A stretch of 64,000 bases of DNA from positions 124,001 through 188,000 of the forward strand of contig DVOO01000011.1 in the NCBI GenBank assembly GCA_018713515.1. Direction: 5' to 3'. Positions 15,769-24,562 of the stretch are shown here, one piece after another (the stretch's first letter is position 1; every line of letters begins with the position of its first letter). This stretch comes from Candidatus Scatomonas pullistercoris. GTDB taxonomy: Bacteria > Bacillota > Clostridia > Lachnospirales > Lachnospiraceae. The notes beneath the pieces are model-generated. The model saw only the letters and a program-made list of their open reading frames with translations, searched no databases and was not told where the DNA came from. Position numbers and translations under genes: made by a program.

Positions 15769-16002
15769 ATGCGGCTGTACGAAGGAGAGATTGGAAAAAC
15801 CTATGAAGTGGAAGATATGCACATGCCCCTGGAGACGGAGCGGCGCATGGAAGCGCTGGGCATGACCCGCAAAACTTCTGTTACGGTTATGAATAAGAAG
15901 CGCCGGGGCGCCATGGTTATCAAGCTCCGGGGAACCAGGTTTGCCCTGGGGGAGGAAATTCTGAAGAGTATCCAGGTGAGGGAGGTGGAATCCCATGCGT
16001 GA
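15769..16002 (+). CDS. feoA: Ferrous iron transport protein FeoA
   Basis: The 77-residue protein is a small SH3-like domain: a start with EGEIGKTYEV, the central helix with RRMEALGM, then VTVMNKKRRGAMVIKLRGTRFALGEEI. FeoA is thought to support FeoB in the membrane. I chose ATG 15769 because AGGAG is 9 bases upstream; ATG 15760 lies right at the binding site. The stop overlaps the feoB start by 8 bases. No feoC is present. Confidence 0.92.
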   Translation: MRLYEGEIGKTYEVEDMHMPLETERRMEALGMTRKTSVTVMNKKRRGAMVIKLRGTRFALGEEILKSIQVREVESHA

Positions 16003-18049
16003 AGAAACGGTGCATGTGGCTTTTACGGGAAACCCGAACTGTGGAAAGACTACTTTGTTTAATGCCTACACGGGGGCAAACCTGAAGGTGGCCAACTGGC
16101 CGGGCGTTACGGTGGAGAAGGTGGAGGGGAGCTTCCGCTTCCAGGATCACCAGCTGAAGCTGGTGGATCTGCCGGGCACCTACAGCCTGACCTCCTATAC
16201 CATGGAGGAGCGGGTGGCCCGGGAATATATTTTGAGCGATGAGGTGGATGTGATCGTGGATGTGGCGGACGCGTCCGCTCTGGAACGGAACCTCTATCTG
16301 ACGCTGCAGCTCATTGAGCTGGGCAAGCCGGTGGTGCTGGCGCTGAATATGATGGATATCGTGGAGAAGCGGGGCATGGAGATTGATATGCACCGGCTGC
16401 CGGAGATGCTGGGGATACCGGTGATCCCGGTCAGCGCCCGGAAGAAGAAGGGGCTGGATATCCTCATGCACGCGGTGGTTCACCACCACGACAGAAAAGA
16501 GGTCACGCCCATCATCCATCACCACCAGGAGCTGGAGGAGCGCAGCACCCACGCCCATGACCATCACAGGGAATTTGCCATGGTCTACAGCGATGAGATT
16601 GAGGATAAGATCGACACGATCAAGGAGGCGCTGAAAGAGAAGTATCCGGACATGTTCAATCACCGCTGGCACGCCCTGAAGATCCTGGAGGGGGATCAGG
16701 CAATCACGGAGAAATATCCGGTGGATCTGCCGGAGGGCCTTGTCTGCGACTATGAGCAGGAAATTATCCGGCAGAAATACAATTTTATCGATGAAATCGT
16801 AAAGGAAGTGCTGTTTAATAAAGCGGAAAAAGAGGAAGCTACGGACCGGGTGGATCAGATCCTCACAAACCGGTGGCTGGGATTTCCCATATTTCTCGTT
16901 ATCATGGCACTGGTATTTTTCCTGACCTTTACCATTGGAGACTGGCTGAAGGACTATCTGTCCCTGTTTATCACCTGGTTTTCGGACGGCGTGCGGGGCG
17001 GCATGGAGACGGCCGGCATCGCCGCGCCGGTGACTTCTCTGGTGGTGGACGGCATTATCTCCGGCGTGGGCGGAATCCTCACCTTCCTGCCGAACATCTT
17101 TATTCTGTTCCTGGCACTGGCGTTCCTGGAGGACAGCGGTTACATGTCCCGGGCCGCCTACGTGATGGACAGCATCATGGGCAAGGTGGGGCTTTCAGGA
17201 CGGGCCTTTATTCCCATGGTTCTGGGCTTCGGCTGCTCGGTTCCGGCCATTATGGCTTCCAGAGCCCTGGAGAACAGGCGGGACCGGCTGAAGACCATGC
17301 TGGTAACTCCGCTGATGTCCTGTTCGGCCAGGCTCCCCATCTATCTTTTGCTGTCCCAGATGTTTTTTGGAAAATACGCCATGGTGGCGGCATACTCCAT
17401 GTATGTGCTGGGACTGCTGCTGGCTATTCTGGTGGCCTTTATCCTGCATCTTTTTGACCGGAAAAAGACAGAGTACAATCTCCTGATTGAACTGCCGGAG
17501 TATAAGGCCCCCAGCGCACGCACGGTGGCCATTTATGTGTGGGAAAAGGTGAAGGATTACCTGACTAAGGCGGGAACCACAATTTTTATCGCGTCCATCA
17601 TTATGTGGTTTATTCTGAACTTCGGCGTCCACGGATATACTACGGATATTTCCCAGAGCTTCGGATCGGCCGTCGGCCGGGTCATCGCCCCGGTATTTGA
17701 GCCGCTGGGACTGGGGTACTGGCAGATTGTGGTGGCCCTGATTGCCGGCATTTCAGCCAAGGAGGTGGTGGTGTCCAGCTTTTCGGTGCTGTTCGGCATC
17801 GCCAATGTCAGTGCCCCGGCGGGCATGGCAGCCCTCTCCGGCGTTCTGGGGCAGATGGGATTCGGGCCTTTAAACGCCTACTGCATGATGATTTTCTGCC
17901 TTCTGTATATTCCCTGCATTGCAACCATCGCTACTATCAGGCGGGAATCCGGCGGCTGGAAGTTTGCCGGTATCTGCATTGCCTTCCAGCTGCTGCTGGC
18001 CTGGGTGGTTACCTGTCTCGTGTATCAGGTGGGAAGCATATTTCTGTAA
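15995..18049 (+). CDS. feoB: Ferrous iron transporter FeoB
   Basis: FeoB imports Fe2+ under anaerobic conditions. The 684-residue protein has an N-terminal G domain with GNPNCGKTT (12-20), DLPGTYSL and NMMD, then a helical spacer and a membrane domain with the Gate motifs (GFGCSVPAIMASR, and ISAKEVVVSSF). Between the G domain and the helical spacer (about residues 164-190) there is a histidine-rich stretch with HHHD, HHHQ and HAHDHH, a possible metal-binding loop. Such a loop is not part of the E. coli protein. feoA is upstream; a strong terminator follows. Confidence 0.97.
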   Translation: MREETVHVAFTGNPNCGKTTLFNAYTGANLKVANWPGVTVEKVEGSFRFQDHQLKLVDLPGTYSLTSYTMEERVAREYILSDEVDVIVDVADASALERNLYLTLQLIELGKPVVLALNMMDIVEKRGMEIDMHRLPEMLGIPVIPVSARKKKGLDILMHAVVHHHDRKEVTPIIHHHQELEERSTHAHDHHREFAMVYSDEIEDKIDTIKEALKEKYPDMFNHRWHALKILEGDQAITEKYPVDLPEGLVCDYEQEIIRQKYNFIDEIVKEVLFNKAEKEEATDRVDQILTNRWLGFPIFLVIMALVFFLTFTIGDWLKDYLSLFITWFSDGVRGGMETAGIAAPVTSLVVDGIISGVGGILTFLPNIFILFLALAFLEDSGYMSRAAYVMDSIMGKVGLSGRAFIPMVLGFGCSVPAIMASRALENRRDRLKTMLVTPLMSCSARLPIYLLLSQMFFGKYAMVAAYSMYVLGLLLAILVAFILHLFDRKKTEYNLLIELPEYKAPSARTVAIYVWEKVKDYLTKAGTTIFIASIIMWFILNFGVHGYTTDISQSFGSAVGRVIAPVFEPLGLGYWQIVVALIAGISAKEVVVSSFSVLFGIANVSAPAGMAALSGVLGQMGFGPLNAYCMMIFCLLYIPCIATIATIRRESGGWKFAGICIAFQLLLAWVVTCLVYQVGSIFL

Positions 18050-18066
18050 AACGTATTAGAGAATGC

Positions 18067-18098
18067 AGCCATGGGCTTTACGGGTCCATGGCTTTTTC
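18067..18098 (+). terminator. Terminator of feoAB
   Basis: AGCCATGG (18067-18074) pairs with CCATGGCT (18086-18093), followed by TTTTTC. Confidence 0.85.
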
Positions 18099-18127
18099 TT
18101 GTTATTTCCTGCTCTATGCGGTACAAT
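18099..18127 (+). promoter_or_regulatory. Promoter of the FHA/CpaE-like pair
   Basis: TTGTTA (18099-18104), 17 bases, TACAAT (18122-18127), immediately after the feoB terminator. The leader is about 30 nt. Confidence 0.65.
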
Positions 18128-18165
18128 AAAATCATAGAAAATTTACAGATCGGGAGGTTGTCCTC

Positions 18166-18987
18166 ATGAGAGAATTTCTATTGAATTCAGAAGAACTGCT
18201 GGACCGGAATGCTCTGGATTTCCTGAAAAAAGGGGAAGCCTGGGGACTGCTGCCCTGCCACCAGATTCGTTTTAACGCCAAGGTAAAACTGGCTTATTTT
18301 ACAGACGGCTACCAGTGCCTGGGGGAAAAGCTGCCCCGCATGACCCTGGATGAGATCTGCTATGTGGGGCAGAAGATTCTTGGCCGGATTCAGAATCTGG
18401 AGGGGAGAATGGAGATCTCTCTCGAGAACCTGGTCTGGGATGTGGACAGTATTTATCTGGACAGCCAGGAACAGGTTTTCTGTCTCTGTCTGCCTGCCGT
18501 CATTCCGGAAGTGTCTCTGACCAGTCAGATTTACCTGAAGCGGGTCTACGCTCTGCTGGAGGAGATGGTGGAACACGCGGAGGGCGGGGAGGAGGTCTGC
18601 CGCCAGATAGAATTCCAGAAGGAAAGAGAATTCGGGAACTGGGAGAACCTGAAGAACGCCCTGGTGCGGCGGGTGCCGCAGGAGGATGAGACGCTTCTGC
18701 TGAAAAGTGTGAACACCACGGAGCCTCTGGCCTTTCAGATCCGCCACGACCAGGAGTTTAAGATCGGCGCGGATGCGGAACAGGCGGACGGCTGGATACC
18801 GGGCAGCAGCGCTGTCAGCGCCCTTCATGCGGTGCTGGGATGGAACGGCGTCTGCTTCTTTGTGATGGATCTGGGAAGCCGGGGCGGGACGTATCTCAAT
18901 GATCAGAGGATTGCTCCCATGACCCAGATTCCTATCGGGAAGGGAAGCATCCTGAAGTTTGCAGAATGTACATTCATGGTAGAATAG
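18166..18987 (+). CDS. FHA domain protein with a DUF6382-like N-terminal domain
   Basis: The 273-residue cytoplasmic protein has an N-terminal domain of about 150 residues (DFLKKGEAWGLLPCHQIRFN-KVKLAYFTDGYQ) that resembles the DUF6382 family often seen before FHA domains, a linker, and a C-terminal FHA domain (about 190-273). In the FHA part I see FKIGAD, SSAVSALHAVL, LGSRGGTYLNDQRI and GSILKFAE. The usual SRxHA phosphothreonine-binding set appears as S-V-S-LHA with the G-GT-LN loop intact, so binding is plausible but altered. The partner gene encoding a CpaE-like ATPase follows after 12 bases. No Tad pilus, ESX or Ser/Thr kinase genes are nearby. Confidence 0.75.
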   Translation: MREFLLNSEELLDRNALDFLKKGEAWGLLPCHQIRFNAKVKLAYFTDGYQCLGEKLPRMTLDEICYVGQKILGRIQNLEGRMEISLENLVWDVDSIYLDSQEQVFCLCLPAVIPEVSLTSQIYLKRVYALLEEMVEHAEGGEEVCRQIEFQKEREFGNWENLKNALVRRVPQEDETLLLKSVNTTEPLAFQIRHDQEFKIGADAEQADGWIPGSSAVSALHAVLGWNGVCFFVMDLGSRGGTYLNDQRIAPMTQIPIGKGSILKFAECTFMVE

Positions 18988-18999
18988 TGGAGAGGGTGT

Positions 19000-20037
19000 A
19001 TGGAAGAACAACTGAAGCTGGTTATTCTGGACAGCGATTATGAATACTTAAAGCCTCTGGAGGAGGCTCTGATCCGCAGATTTTCGGATCAGGTACAGAT
19101 ACAGATTATTACAGATCCGGCCTACGCGGATGTCTTTTTTCACACCACCCGAAGCATTGACGTGCTGGTGGTGGATGAACATTTTTACGGCCCGTATCTG
19201 GATGAGCATTCCATCGGGCATATTCTGGTTCTGGTGCCGGGTATTGAAATTTCTCCCCATCTTCCGGAACATGTAAAGCAGCTGGTGAAATATATACCTG
19301 AAAATGAAATTCTGGCAGCCATAGAAAAGATGCTGGAAACGGTGAGCAGAGAGCGGAAAGAGGCGGAACCCGCGGTACGGCCGGACACCCGCGTGGTGGC
19401 CGTGTATTCTCCGGCGGGCGGCTGCGGGAAGAGTCTGGCGGCGGTGGCCCTGGCGAGGAAAATGCAGCGCCTGGATGTGCCGGTGCTGCTGATCGGCTGT
19501 GATTCCATGCAGAGCTTTTCCGTTTATCTGGATCAGGAGGAGTACGCCGATGAGATTCTGGCCGCCAGGCTTCAGGAGCCCGAGGAGGATACATACTGGT
19601 ATATCCTGCAGAATATCAAGAGGGGCCCGCTCACCTGCCTTCTGCCCTTTGAGAAGCCCCTGTATGGAATGGGCATCGGTCTGCGGGAAATAGAGACGCT
19701 TCTGTCCATTCTGAAGGAAAGACAGGATTTTGCCTGCATTATTCTGGATCTGGGCAGCGAATTCAGTGAAAAGAACCAGCGGCTCATGGAGGAGGCGGAT
19801 GTGCGGCTGCTGATTACACAGTCCAGCCGGGCGGCTGCCAGAAAAATGAAAAAGCTGCAGCAAAACAGGAATCTGCTGCCGGGGGGAGAAACTTTAATGA
19901 TCTGCAACCAGTACGGCACGGACCACAGCAGTATGTCCGGAGAAACCAGGCAGGAAGTGCTTCCGGCTTATCAGGACTGGGAGACCGCCATGGAAGATCC
20001 GGTATTCTACCGGATCGCGCTGCAGATCCTGGGCTAG
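19000..20037 (+). CDS. CpaE/TadZ-like ATPase with receiver-like N-terminal domain
   Basis: The 345-residue protein has a response-regulator-like first domain (VILDSDYEYLKPLEEAL, VLVVDEHFYG, LVLVPG) and a MinD/ParA-type ATPase domain with a deviant P-loop SPAGGCGKS (about 137-145), VLLIGCDSMQSFSVYL and CIILDLGSEFSE. This matches CpaE/TadZ proteins that position Tad pili or related envelope machines. Here the gene stands with an FHA protein only. It ends tail to tail with the YczE gene, overlapping by 4 bases. Target of the pair unknown. Confidence 0.78.
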   Translation: MEEQLKLVILDSDYEYLKPLEEALIRRFSDQVQIQIITDPAYADVFFHTTRSIDVLVVDEHFYGPYLDEHSIGHILVLVPGIEISPHLPEHVKQLVKYIPENEILAAIEKMLETVSRERKEAEPAVRPDTRVVAVYSPAGGCGKSLAAVALARKMQRLDVPVLLIGCDSMQSFSVYLDQEEYADEILAARLQEPEEDTYWYILQNIKRGPLTCLLPFEKPLYGMGIGLREIETLLSILKERQDFACIILDLGSEFSEKNQRLMEEADVRLLITQSSRAAARKMKKLQQNRNLLPGGETLMICNQYGTDHSSMSGETRQEVLPAYQDWETAMEDPVFYRIALQILG

Positions 20038-20705
20038 TTTTCTTCCGGTGTTTCTCCAAGAACCGCCTGGACAGCCAGAGCGGACCGGGGAAGCCAGAAC
20101 TGTACCAGAGGGCCGGTGAGGCAGACAGCGGCGATGGTGCCGGCGCCCACCGTGCCGCCCAGCAGAAAGCCGGCCACAACAAAGAACAGGTCGCAGCCCA
20201 CCCGGACCCAGCGGAACTGGATGCGGGGCAGCCGGTCCGAGAGGATGATCGCGATCAGGTCATTGGGTCCTGTGCCGGCATTGCTGTTGATGACAACGGA
20301 CATGCCCAGAGAAAGGATTACGCAGCCCGCCAGCATGCTGAGGATGCGGACAGCCATGGGAGAAGCGCCGTTCACGGCGTCCCGGAGGAGCCAGGAAAAG
20401 AAATCGATGATGGGGCCGCCGCAGAAAGCGCAGACCACGGTTCCGGGCTTCACATATCCTTTTGTGGTCAGGAGCATGACCAGCATCAGGGCGCACAGAA
20501 TGATTACGTGCACAGTGCCTACGGTTAGACCGGTCAGGCGGGAAAGCCCCTGAATGAAGACGGTAAAGGTGTCGGTTCCGAGACTGGACTGAAGAAACAG
20601 CGCAACGCCCAGATGGGCGATCACAAGCCCGGACAGAAGAACAGCCAGGGCTTTGATCCACCCTTTCAGGCTGCGGGAGGAAGTGTCGGATGCGAATTTT
20701 TTCAT
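20034..20705 (-). CDS. YczE/YitT-like integral membrane protein
   Basis: The 223-residue protein has five or six hydrophobic segments and the features of the YczE (BCR/YitT) group: GVALFLQSSLGTDTFTVF early, GMSVVINSNAGTGPNDLIAIIL in the middle, and VRVGCDLFFVVAGFLLGG late. YczE-like proteins are uncharacterised transport-like proteins. The ATG at 20705 has CAGGAGG upstream. The gene is alone on its strand, divergent from the GH3 gene. Confidence 0.8.
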   Translation of the reverse strand: MKKFASDTSSRSLKGWIKALAVLLSGLVIAHLGVALFLQSSLGTDTFTVFIQGLSRLTGLTVGTVHVIILCALMLVMLLTTKGYVKPGTVVCAFCGGPIIDFFSWLLRDAVNGASPMAVRILSMLAGCVILSLGMSVVINSNAGTGPNDLIAIILSDRLPRIQFRWVRVGCDLFFVVAGFLLGGTVGAGTIAAVCLTGPLVQFWLPRSALAVQAVLGETPEEN

Positions 20706-20894
20706 AGGGCCTCCTGTTGCAGTGGCAAATTTGGTTTTCAGTGTTTTGGATAAGAGTATAAAAGAAATATATCATAAAAGCCGGGGCGGAGCCACCGGAT
20801 TCTGCCGGAAAACAGAGAAAAAATGATTGGAAACCGGAGGGCGCCGCTGCTGTGACAGAATGAAAAAAGAAGAACACAGGGAGGGTTTCAGTTT

Positions 20895-23399
20895 ATGAAG
20901 ATCAGACAGAGAACGTTTCCCGGGACCAGGGATCCCAGGGAGAGAGAGTATGAGCGCCGCCATCGGGCGCTGGCCAGAGAAGCGGCGGCGGAGGGAATGG
21001 TCCTGCTGAAAAATGAGGATCAGCTGCTTCCGCTGAAAGAGGGGACGGCCATTGCCCTTTACGGGGCCGGCGCGGAAGCCACCATCAAGGGCGGGACCGG
21101 TTCCGGGGATGTGAATGCCAGGGAAACGGTATCGGTCTATCAGGGCCTTCTGGACGCCGGCTTTCGCATTACCACAGAAAAATGGCTGGAGGAATATCGG
21201 GAGATCTACCGGCAGGCCAGGAGAAAATGGCGGGATGAAATCTGGGAAAAGGCAGAAAAGGATTCTTCCGGCGGAGACTTTGCGTTCTTTACGGCCTATT
21301 CGGAGACGCCCTTTTTCTTTCCCCCCGGCAGCATGCCCGAAAAAACAGAGGCGGATACGGCCGTCTACGTGCTGGCCAGAATCGCCGGCGAGGGCAAGGA
21401 CCGGAGCTGCAGCCCGGGGGACTATCTGCTGACGGAACGGGAAGAGCAGGAAATAGAAGCGCTCTGCAGCCTGTACGCCCATGTGATCCTGGTTCTGAAC
21501 GTGGGCGGTATGGTGGACCTGTCAATTCTGGACCGCTGCCCGGGGATCCGGGCTGTGATCTATATGCACCAGCCCGGCATGGAAGCCGGACACGCCCTGG
21601 CGGATATTATCAGCGGGAAGACCGTTCCCGGCGGAAAGCTCACAGACAGCTGGGCCCGCCGGTATGCGGATTATCCCAATGCGGCATCCTTCTCCCATAA
21701 TAACGGAAATGTGGAGCAGGAACGGTACGAGGAGGGCATTTATGTGGGATACCGGTATTTCGATACCTTTCAGGTGCCGGTACGGTATCCCTTCGGCTAT
21801 GGACTTTCCTACACGGATTTTTCCATAAAGACCCTCGGCATTGCCAAGGAAAAGGATGAGGAGGACAAACCGGCTGTCTGTCTGAAGGTGCTGGTAAAGA
21901 ATACAGGAACGCGGTATCCCGGGCGTCAGGTGGTGCAGGTGTACGTTTCCTGTCCCGCGGGCAAGCTTCCCAAGGAACGCAGGCGCCTGGCGGCTTTTCA
22001 GAAGACAGAACTGCTGGCTCCGGGAGAGTCCCGGGAATTGGAGCTTCGTTTCCCCATGGAATATCTGGAGTCCTACGAGGAAGCTCTGCCCGGCTGGATT
22101 CTGGAGGAGGGAATATATGAAGTTTTCGTGGGCGGCAGCCTGGGCGAGGCCAGTCCCGCTGCTTCCATACACCTGAAGGAGACGGCCGTGCTGGCGAAAA
22201 CAGAGCACATCTGTCCGCTTCAGGAAGAGCTGCGGGAAATGCAGCCCCCGGCGGACGCGGACGGAAATCCGGAGAGAGGGCAGCTGTCCCGCCTGCCCTC
22301 TGTGACCTTTGAAAAAGCAGAGTTTGTCACGGAAGGCTACGATTATGAGGAGGATTACAAGAGTACGCCCCTGGAGGCCCGGCAGTTTGTGGAAACGCTT
22401 ACGGAAGAGCAGCTGATCCGTCTGGCCACAGGGGAGACGGCCGGAGATTCCGGAAGTCAGCTGGGATCTGCCGGCATGTACGTTCCCGGGTCCGCGGCGG
22501 AAACCAGCCGCTGCGGGGAGGAGCAGGAGCTGGCAGCCATCGTGCTGGCAGACGGACCTGCCGGCCTGCGCCTTGCCCGGTCTTATCAGGTGAAGGACGG
22601 AAGAGTGCTTCCGAATCCGCCGGGCATGGGAATGGAAAACGGCTTTCTGTGCAGAGAAGAGCCCCGGGAGCAGGGAGATACGTATTATCAGTACTGCACC
22701 GCCTTCCCTGTAGGAACGCTTCTGGCCCAGACCTGGGATCCCGGGCTTCTGGAGCGCTGCGGGCAGGCCGTGGCCCGGGAGATGCAGGAATTTGGCGTGA
22801 CGCTGTGGCTGGCGCCGGGCATGAACATCCACCGGAATCCCCTCTGCGGCAGAAACTTTGAATATTTTTCGGAAGATCCGCTTCTTTCCGGAAAAATGGC
22901 GGCGGCCATCACCCGGGGCGTCCAGTCGGAAGAGGGCTGCGGCACCACCATCAAGCATTTTGCCTGCAATAACCAGGAGGATAACCGGATGGGTTCCGAC
23001 AGCATTGTTTCCGAGAGAACTCTGCGGGAAATCTACCTGAAGGGATTTGAAATTGCCGTAAAGGAATCACAGCCCATGGCACTTATGACAAGCTACAATC
23101 TGGTTAACGGGGTACATGCGGCCAACAGCTTCGATCTCTGCACGAAAGTGGCCAGAGACGAATGGGGATTCATGGGAATGATCATGACGGACTGGACCAC
23201 CACCATGCAGGGAGACAGCTGCACGGCCAGCGGCTGCATGCGGGCAGGAAACGACAGCATCATGCCGGGCTGCCCGGGGGATCACGAAAATATCCGCCGG
23301 GAATTAAAAGAGGGCACCCTGGATATCCGGGATCTGAAGCGCTCGGTTGCACGCCTGGTTATGACCGTATGGCAGTCCGGCTGTTATGAGGAGGAATGA
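20895..23399 (+). CDS. Glycoside hydrolase family 3 protein, domain order swapped
   Basis: The 834-residue protein has the alpha/beta sandwich domain first (GMVLLKNEDQLLPL, VLVLNVGGMVDLS, GKLTDSWA), then a fibronectin III-like domain (about 320-430), then the (beta/alpha)8 domain last (LADGPAGLR, AREMQEFGVTLWLAPGMNIHRNP, IKHFACNNQEDNR, MALMTSYNLVNGVHAANS). The nucleophile is D766 in MIMTDWTT. In most GH3 enzymes the barrel comes first; the reversed order is known from enzymes such as those of Ruminococcus and Butyrivibrio. There is no signal peptide, so it acts in the cytoplasm on imported oligosaccharides, likely as a beta-glucosidase or beta-xylosidase. GGGAGGG sets the start. The oxidoreductase gene follows immediately. 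Confidence 0.9.
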   Translation: MKIRQRTFPGTRDPREREYERRHRALAREAAAEGMVLLKNEDQLLPLKEGTAIALYGAGAEATIKGGTGSGDVNARETVSVYQGLLDAGFRITTEKWLEEYREIYRQARRKWRDEIWEKAEKDSSGGDFAFFTAYSETPFFFPPGSMPEKTEADTAVYVLARIAGEGKDRSCSPGDYLLTEREEQEIEALCSLYAHVILVLNVGGMVDLSILDRCPGIRAVIYMHQPGMEAGHALADIISGKTVPGGKLTDSWARRYADYPNAASFSHNNGNVEQERYEEGIYVGYRYFDTFQVPVRYPFGYGLSYTDFSIKTLGIAKEKDEEDKPAVCLKVLVKNTGTRYPGRQVVQVYVSCPAGKLPKERRRLAAFQKTELLAPGESRELELRFPMEYLESYEEALPGWILEEGIYEVFVGGSLGEASPAASIHLKETAVLAKTEHICPLQEELREMQPPADADGNPERGQLSRLPSVTFEKAEFVTEGYDYEEDYKSTPLEARQFVETLTEEQLIRLATGETAGDSGSQLGSAGMYVPGSAAETSRCGEEQELAAIVLADGPAGLRLARSYQVKDGRVLPNPPGMGMENGFLCREEPREQGDTYYQYCTAFPVGTLLAQTWDPGLLERCGQAVAREMQEFGVTLWLAPGMNIHRNPLCGRNFEYFSEDPLLSGKMAAAITRGVQSEEGCGTTIKHFACNNQEDNRMGSDSIVSERTLREIYLKGFEIAVKESQPMALMTSYNLVNGVHAANSFDLCTKVARDEWGFMGMIMTDWTTTMQGDSCTASGCMRAGNDSIMPGCPGDHENIRRELKEGTLDIRDLKRSVARLVMTVWQSGCYEEE

Positions 23400-23404
23400 G
23401 AAGC

Positions 23405-24388
23405 ATGCGTTTTGCGACGATTGGAACGAGCCAGATTACGGACCGTTTTTTGACAGCAGCGAAAACCTGCGGGGATTTTCGGCTGGAAGCCGTTTATTCC
23501 CGAAGCGCCGGCAGGGCGGAAAAATTTGCGGAGCGGCACCAGGCGGCCCGCTGGCATGACAGCCTGGAGAAATTAGCCGAAGATCCGGGAATCGACGCGG
23601 TGTATGTGGCCAGCCCCAACTTTATGCATGCGCGGCAGGCAATTTTGCTGATGGAGCATGGGAAGCATGTGCTCTGCGAAAAGGCACTGGCTTCCAACCA
23701 AAGGGAGGCGGAGGAGATGTTCCGCTGCGCGGAGGAAAACGGGGTTCTTCTGCTGGAGGCTATGCGCTCCATCCACGATCCCGGCTACGAGACGGTTCGC
23801 AGCCAGCTGCACAAGATCGGCACAGTGCGGCAGGCCAGGTTCAGTTTCTGCAAATATTCCAGCAAGTACGATGGATTCAAAGCCGGAAAGCAGCAGAATA
23901 TTTTTGATCCGGCCTGCTCCGCAGGCGCGCTGATGGATATCGGGATTTACTGCGTGGAAGTGATGGTGGGGCTGTTCGGGGAGCCGGAGAGCCTCTCCAC
24001 AGCCGCAGTCAGGCTCCGGGGCGGGATCGACGGAGCGGGCGTGCTCCTGGCTTCCTATCCGGAAATGATCGTGGAGGCCGCCTATTCCAAGATTGCCGCC
24101 GAGCATCTGCCCAGTGTGATCCAGGGAGAAGCGGGGAGCCTGTATATGGACTCGATCGCATCGCCCGGCAGGATCTGGATTCGGTATCTGGACGGGGAGG
24201 AGGAAGTGCTGTTTTCCCGTCCCGGAGAAAACAACATGGCTTATGAAACAGAGACTTTTATCCGGGCGGCAGAAAAGGGAGAAAAGCTCCGGGAATACCG
24301 GAGGATTTCAGAGATTTCCTTGAAAATAACGGATGAGGCAAGAAAGCAGGCGGGGATCCGTTTTCCGGCTGACGGCGATTCTCTGTAA
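23405..24388 (+). CDS. Gfo/Idh/MocA family oxidoreductase
   Basis: The 327-residue protein has an N-terminal NAD(P)-binding Rossmann fold (RFATIGTSQITDRFL), VYVASPNFMHARQA, and the catalytic EKALASN in place of the more usual EKPLA. The C-terminal domain has the CSAGALMDIGIYCVE region. Substrates of this family are sugars or cyclitols. The gene follows the GH3 glycosidase without a gap, so it probably acts on a product of that enzyme. The start at 23405 was chosen because AGGAGG (23389-23394) is 10 bases upstream; ATG 23396 is only one base from it and overlaps the GH3 stop. Confidence 0.88.
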   Translation: MRFATIGTSQITDRFLTAAKTCGDFRLEAVYSRSAGRAEKFAERHQAARWHDSLEKLAEDPGIDAVYVASPNFMHARQAILLMEHGKHVLCEKALASNQREAEEMFRCAEENGVLLLEAMRSIHDPGYETVRSQLHKIGTVRQARFSFCKYSSKYDGFKAGKQQNIFDPACSAGALMDIGIYCVEVMVGLFGEPESLSTAAVRLRGGIDGAGVLLASYPEMIVEAAYSKIAAEHLPSVIQGEAGSLYMDSIASPGRIWIRYLDGEEEVLFSRPGENNMAYETETFIRAAEKGEKLREYRRISEISLKITDEARKQAGIRFPADGDSL

Positions 24389-24403
24389 AATACAGGGACA
24401 TGC

Positions 24404-24433
24404 TTGACAACCGGGGGTTTTCTGCCGTATACT
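24404..24433 (+). promoter_or_regulatory. Promoter of the thi operon
   Basis: TTGACA (24404-24409), 18-base spacer, TATACT (24428-24433). It gives a leader of about 120 nt before thiS. Confidence 0.75.
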
Positions 24434-24469
24434 ATCCCTGTCGCAAACAGAATAAGAAATACATGAGAG

Positions 24470-24534
24470 TGAACCGGAGTTCATGAAGGGGTACACCACC
24501 GCGGGTGTAGTTTCTTTGTGGACTCCTTTTTTTT
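24470..24534 (+). promoter_or_regulatory. Attenuator-like terminator in the thi leader
   Basis: A long hairpin spans 24476-24526: GGAGTTCA with TGGACTCC, continued by TGAAGG with a U-rich partner, and capped by TACACC/GGTGTA around a 6-base loop. Eight T follow. An alternative hairpin, TGAAC/GTTCA with a CGGA loop (24470-24483), uses the same 5' arm and would block it. The arrangement fits transcription attenuation. The conserved sequences of a TPP (THI-box) riboswitch are not present. Confidence 0.65.
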
Positions 24535-24562
24535 CAGCAGTGACAGAAAGGAGGTGCCGGGA

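Noticed and set aside
21522-22958. Long minus-strand open frame opposite the GH3 gene
   Set aside because: Composition is that of an antisense frame (Arg, His, Gln, Gly runs), with no recognisable domain, while the plus strand is an intact GH3 enzyme.
24434-24562. TPP riboswitch or T-box in the thi leader
   Set aside because: The THI-box consensus is absent. A short ACCGCG resembles part of the T-box antiterminator, but the rest (AGGGTGG context, specifier loop) is missing and the operon is not amino-acid related.
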